Source of the DNA: Streptomyces griseomycini
GTDB taxonomy: Bacteria > Actinomycetota > Actinomycetes > Streptomycetales > Streptomycetaceae
Reading direction: 5' to 3'
NCBI RefSeq assembly: GCF_014203535.1
Contig: NZ_JACHJI010000002.1
Span: forward strand, 253,042 to 317,041
DNA length: 64,000 nt
A model generated the notes under the pieces. That model was not told where the DNA came from. It saw only the letters and a program-made list of their open reading frames with translations, and made no database searches. The position numbers were made by a program, and so were the translations under genes. This document shows positions 63,122-64,000 of the stretch, one piece after another (within the stretch, counting starts at the first letter, position 1; each line of letters opens with the position of its first letter).

Positions 63122-64000
63122 ATGTCCGTGGTCGACCGGCAGGAATGGGACGTCGTCGTGGTCGGTGCGGGCGGCGCCGGACTGCGCGCCGCCGTCGAGG
63201 CGCGCGAGCGGGGCGCCCGTACGGCCGTGATCTGCAAGTCCTTGTTCGGCAAGGCGCACACGGTGATGGCCGAGGGCGGCATCGCGGCGGCGATGGGCAA
63301 CGTCAACGCCGGGGACAACTGGCAGGTCCACTTCCGCGACACCATGCGCGGCGGGAAGTTCCTCAACCAGTGGCGGATGGCCGAACTGCACGCCCGGGAG
63401 GCGCCGCAGCGGGTGTGGGAGCTGGAGACCTGGGGTGCGCTGTTCGACCGGACGAAGGACGGCCGGATCTCGCAACGCAACTTCGGCGGCCACGAGTACC
63501 CGCGCCTCGCGCACGTCGGCGACCGCACGGGGCTCGAGCTGATCCGCACGCTCCAGCAGAAGATCGTCGCCCTGCAGCAGGAGGACTTCCGGGAGACCGG
63601 GGACCACGAGTCCCGGCTGAAGGTCTTCCAGGAGTGCACGGTCACGCGCGTGCTCAAGGACGGCGAGCAGGTGGGCGGCGTCTTCGGGTACGAGCGGGAG
63701 TCCGGGCGCTTCTTCGTGCTGGAGGCGCCCGCCGTGGTGATCGCGACCGGCGGCATCGGCAAGTCGTTCAAGGTGACGTCGAACTCGTGGGAGTACACCG
63801 GCGACGGTCACGCGCTGGCGCTGCTGGCCGGGGCCCCGCTGCTGAACATGGAGTTCGTGCAGTTCCACCCGACGGGCATGGTCTGGCCGCCGTCGGTGAA
63901 GGGGATCCTGGTCACCGAGTCGGTGCGCGGGGACGGCGGGGTGCTGCGCAACTCCGAGGGCAAGCGCTTCATGTTCGACTACGTCCCGGACGTCTTCAAG
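63122..64000 (+). CDS. sdhA: Succinate dehydrogenase flavoprotein subunit (partial, N-terminal 293 aa)
   Basis: It starts ATG at 63122 and runs open to the window end. FAD motif GAGGAGLRAAVEA near residue 15, the covalent-FAD His in KAHTVMAEGG near 47, ATGGIGK, the substrate His in FHPTGM, and the active-site Arg in TESVRGDGGVLRN near 272. It oxidises succinate to fumarate in the TCA cycle. Upstream anchor and small protein suggest an operon sdhC-sdhA-(sdhB, outside the window). Confidence 0.95.
   Translation, partial: MSVVDRQEWDVVVVGAGGAGLRAAVEARERGARTAVICKSLFGKAHTVMAEGGIAAAMGNVNAGDNWQVHFRDTMRGGKFLNQWRMAELHAREAPQRVWELETWGALFDRTKDGRISQRNFGGHEYPRLAHVGDRTGLELIRTLQQKIVALQQEDFRETGDHESRLKVFQECTVTRVLKDGEQVGGVFGYERESGRFFVLEAPAVVIATGGIGKSFKVTSNSWEYTGDGHALALLAGAPLLNMEFVQFHPTGMVWPPSVKGILVTESVRGDGGVLRNSEGKRFMFDYVPDVFK

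Overview
The window is high-GC DNA from a Streptomyces chromosome. The evidence is codon usage with almost only G or C at third positions, many GTG starts, 4-nt ATGA/GTGA gene overlaps, long GC-rich terminator hairpins, and actinobacterial markers: mshB, typA, a DUF397/Scr1-type regulator pair, DUF3117, and an ECF sigma, anti-sigma, HtrA and TatB block. The order matches, from memory, the S. coelicolor region from about SCO5107 to SCO5166, which contains bldK. The species cannot be named from the sequence alone. No rRNA, tRNA, CRISPR array, IS element or prophage was seen, so this is core chromosome.

Layout. 1-9.2 kb: tail of an Ala/Arg-rich protein, an alpha/beta hydrolase, a NYN-domain protein, a 50-aa conserved ORF with a TTG start, MarC, a PHP phosphoesterase, a zinc-ribbon protein, an MFS exporter behind an iron-box-like palindrome, a SUFU-domain protein, and CorA behind an unusually long leader with a 15-codon uORF. 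9.2-13.3 kb: a lipoprotein, a soluble PRC/MgtE-N/CBS protein, a DUF1003 protein and the Fe-S carrier Mrp. 13.3-20 kb: an envelope-stress block on the minus strand (ECF sigma, zinc anti-sigma, HtrA, TatB) with a divergent O-methyltransferase whose start codon appears to be ATT. This order is the same as around sigE in Mycobacterium tuberculosis. 20-28.7 kb: enoyl-CoA hydratase, 3-methyladenine glycosylase, FolP2, LOG-family protein, the lysine/diaminopimelate genes dapE and dapC, a lysozyme-like membrane protein and a 7Fe ferredoxin. 28.8-33 kb: a GNAT/SirB1 pair, then a leaderless MarR regulator whose operator lies inside its own promoter, followed by a 14-TM drug exporter.

33-44.8 kb: a Gly/Pro-rich peptidoglycan-binding membrane protein, a tightly coupled set (HTH protein, truncated Uma2 remnant, mshB, small membrane protein), an RsbW-like kinase divergent from an XRE/DUF397 pair, an amidase and small membrane proteins, and an S9 peptidase. 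44.8-57 kb: two complete five-gene oligopeptide ABC importers in tandem. The upstream one matches bldKA-bldKE, the system needed for aerial growth; the downstream one has no symbol I am sure of. 57-64 kb: typA, a third solitary oligopeptide-binding lipoprotein with a charged insert, and the start of an Sdh1-type succinate dehydrogenase operon (small coiled-coil protein, 5-TM anchor with a Cys/His cluster, SdhA cut off by the window end).

Functional themes are peptide signalling and uptake (bldK, the second importer, the extra binding protein, the S9 peptidase), envelope homeostasis (sigma/anti-sigma/HtrA/Tat), Mg2+ handling (CorA, MgtE-N), and small regulators with well-defined operators. The most useful points to check are the ATT start, the corA leader and uORF, the MarR operator geometry, the iron-box-like site, hairpins on both sides of bldKB, the truncated Uma2 gene in the mshB operon, and the Cys/His motif in the succinate dehydrogenase anchor.
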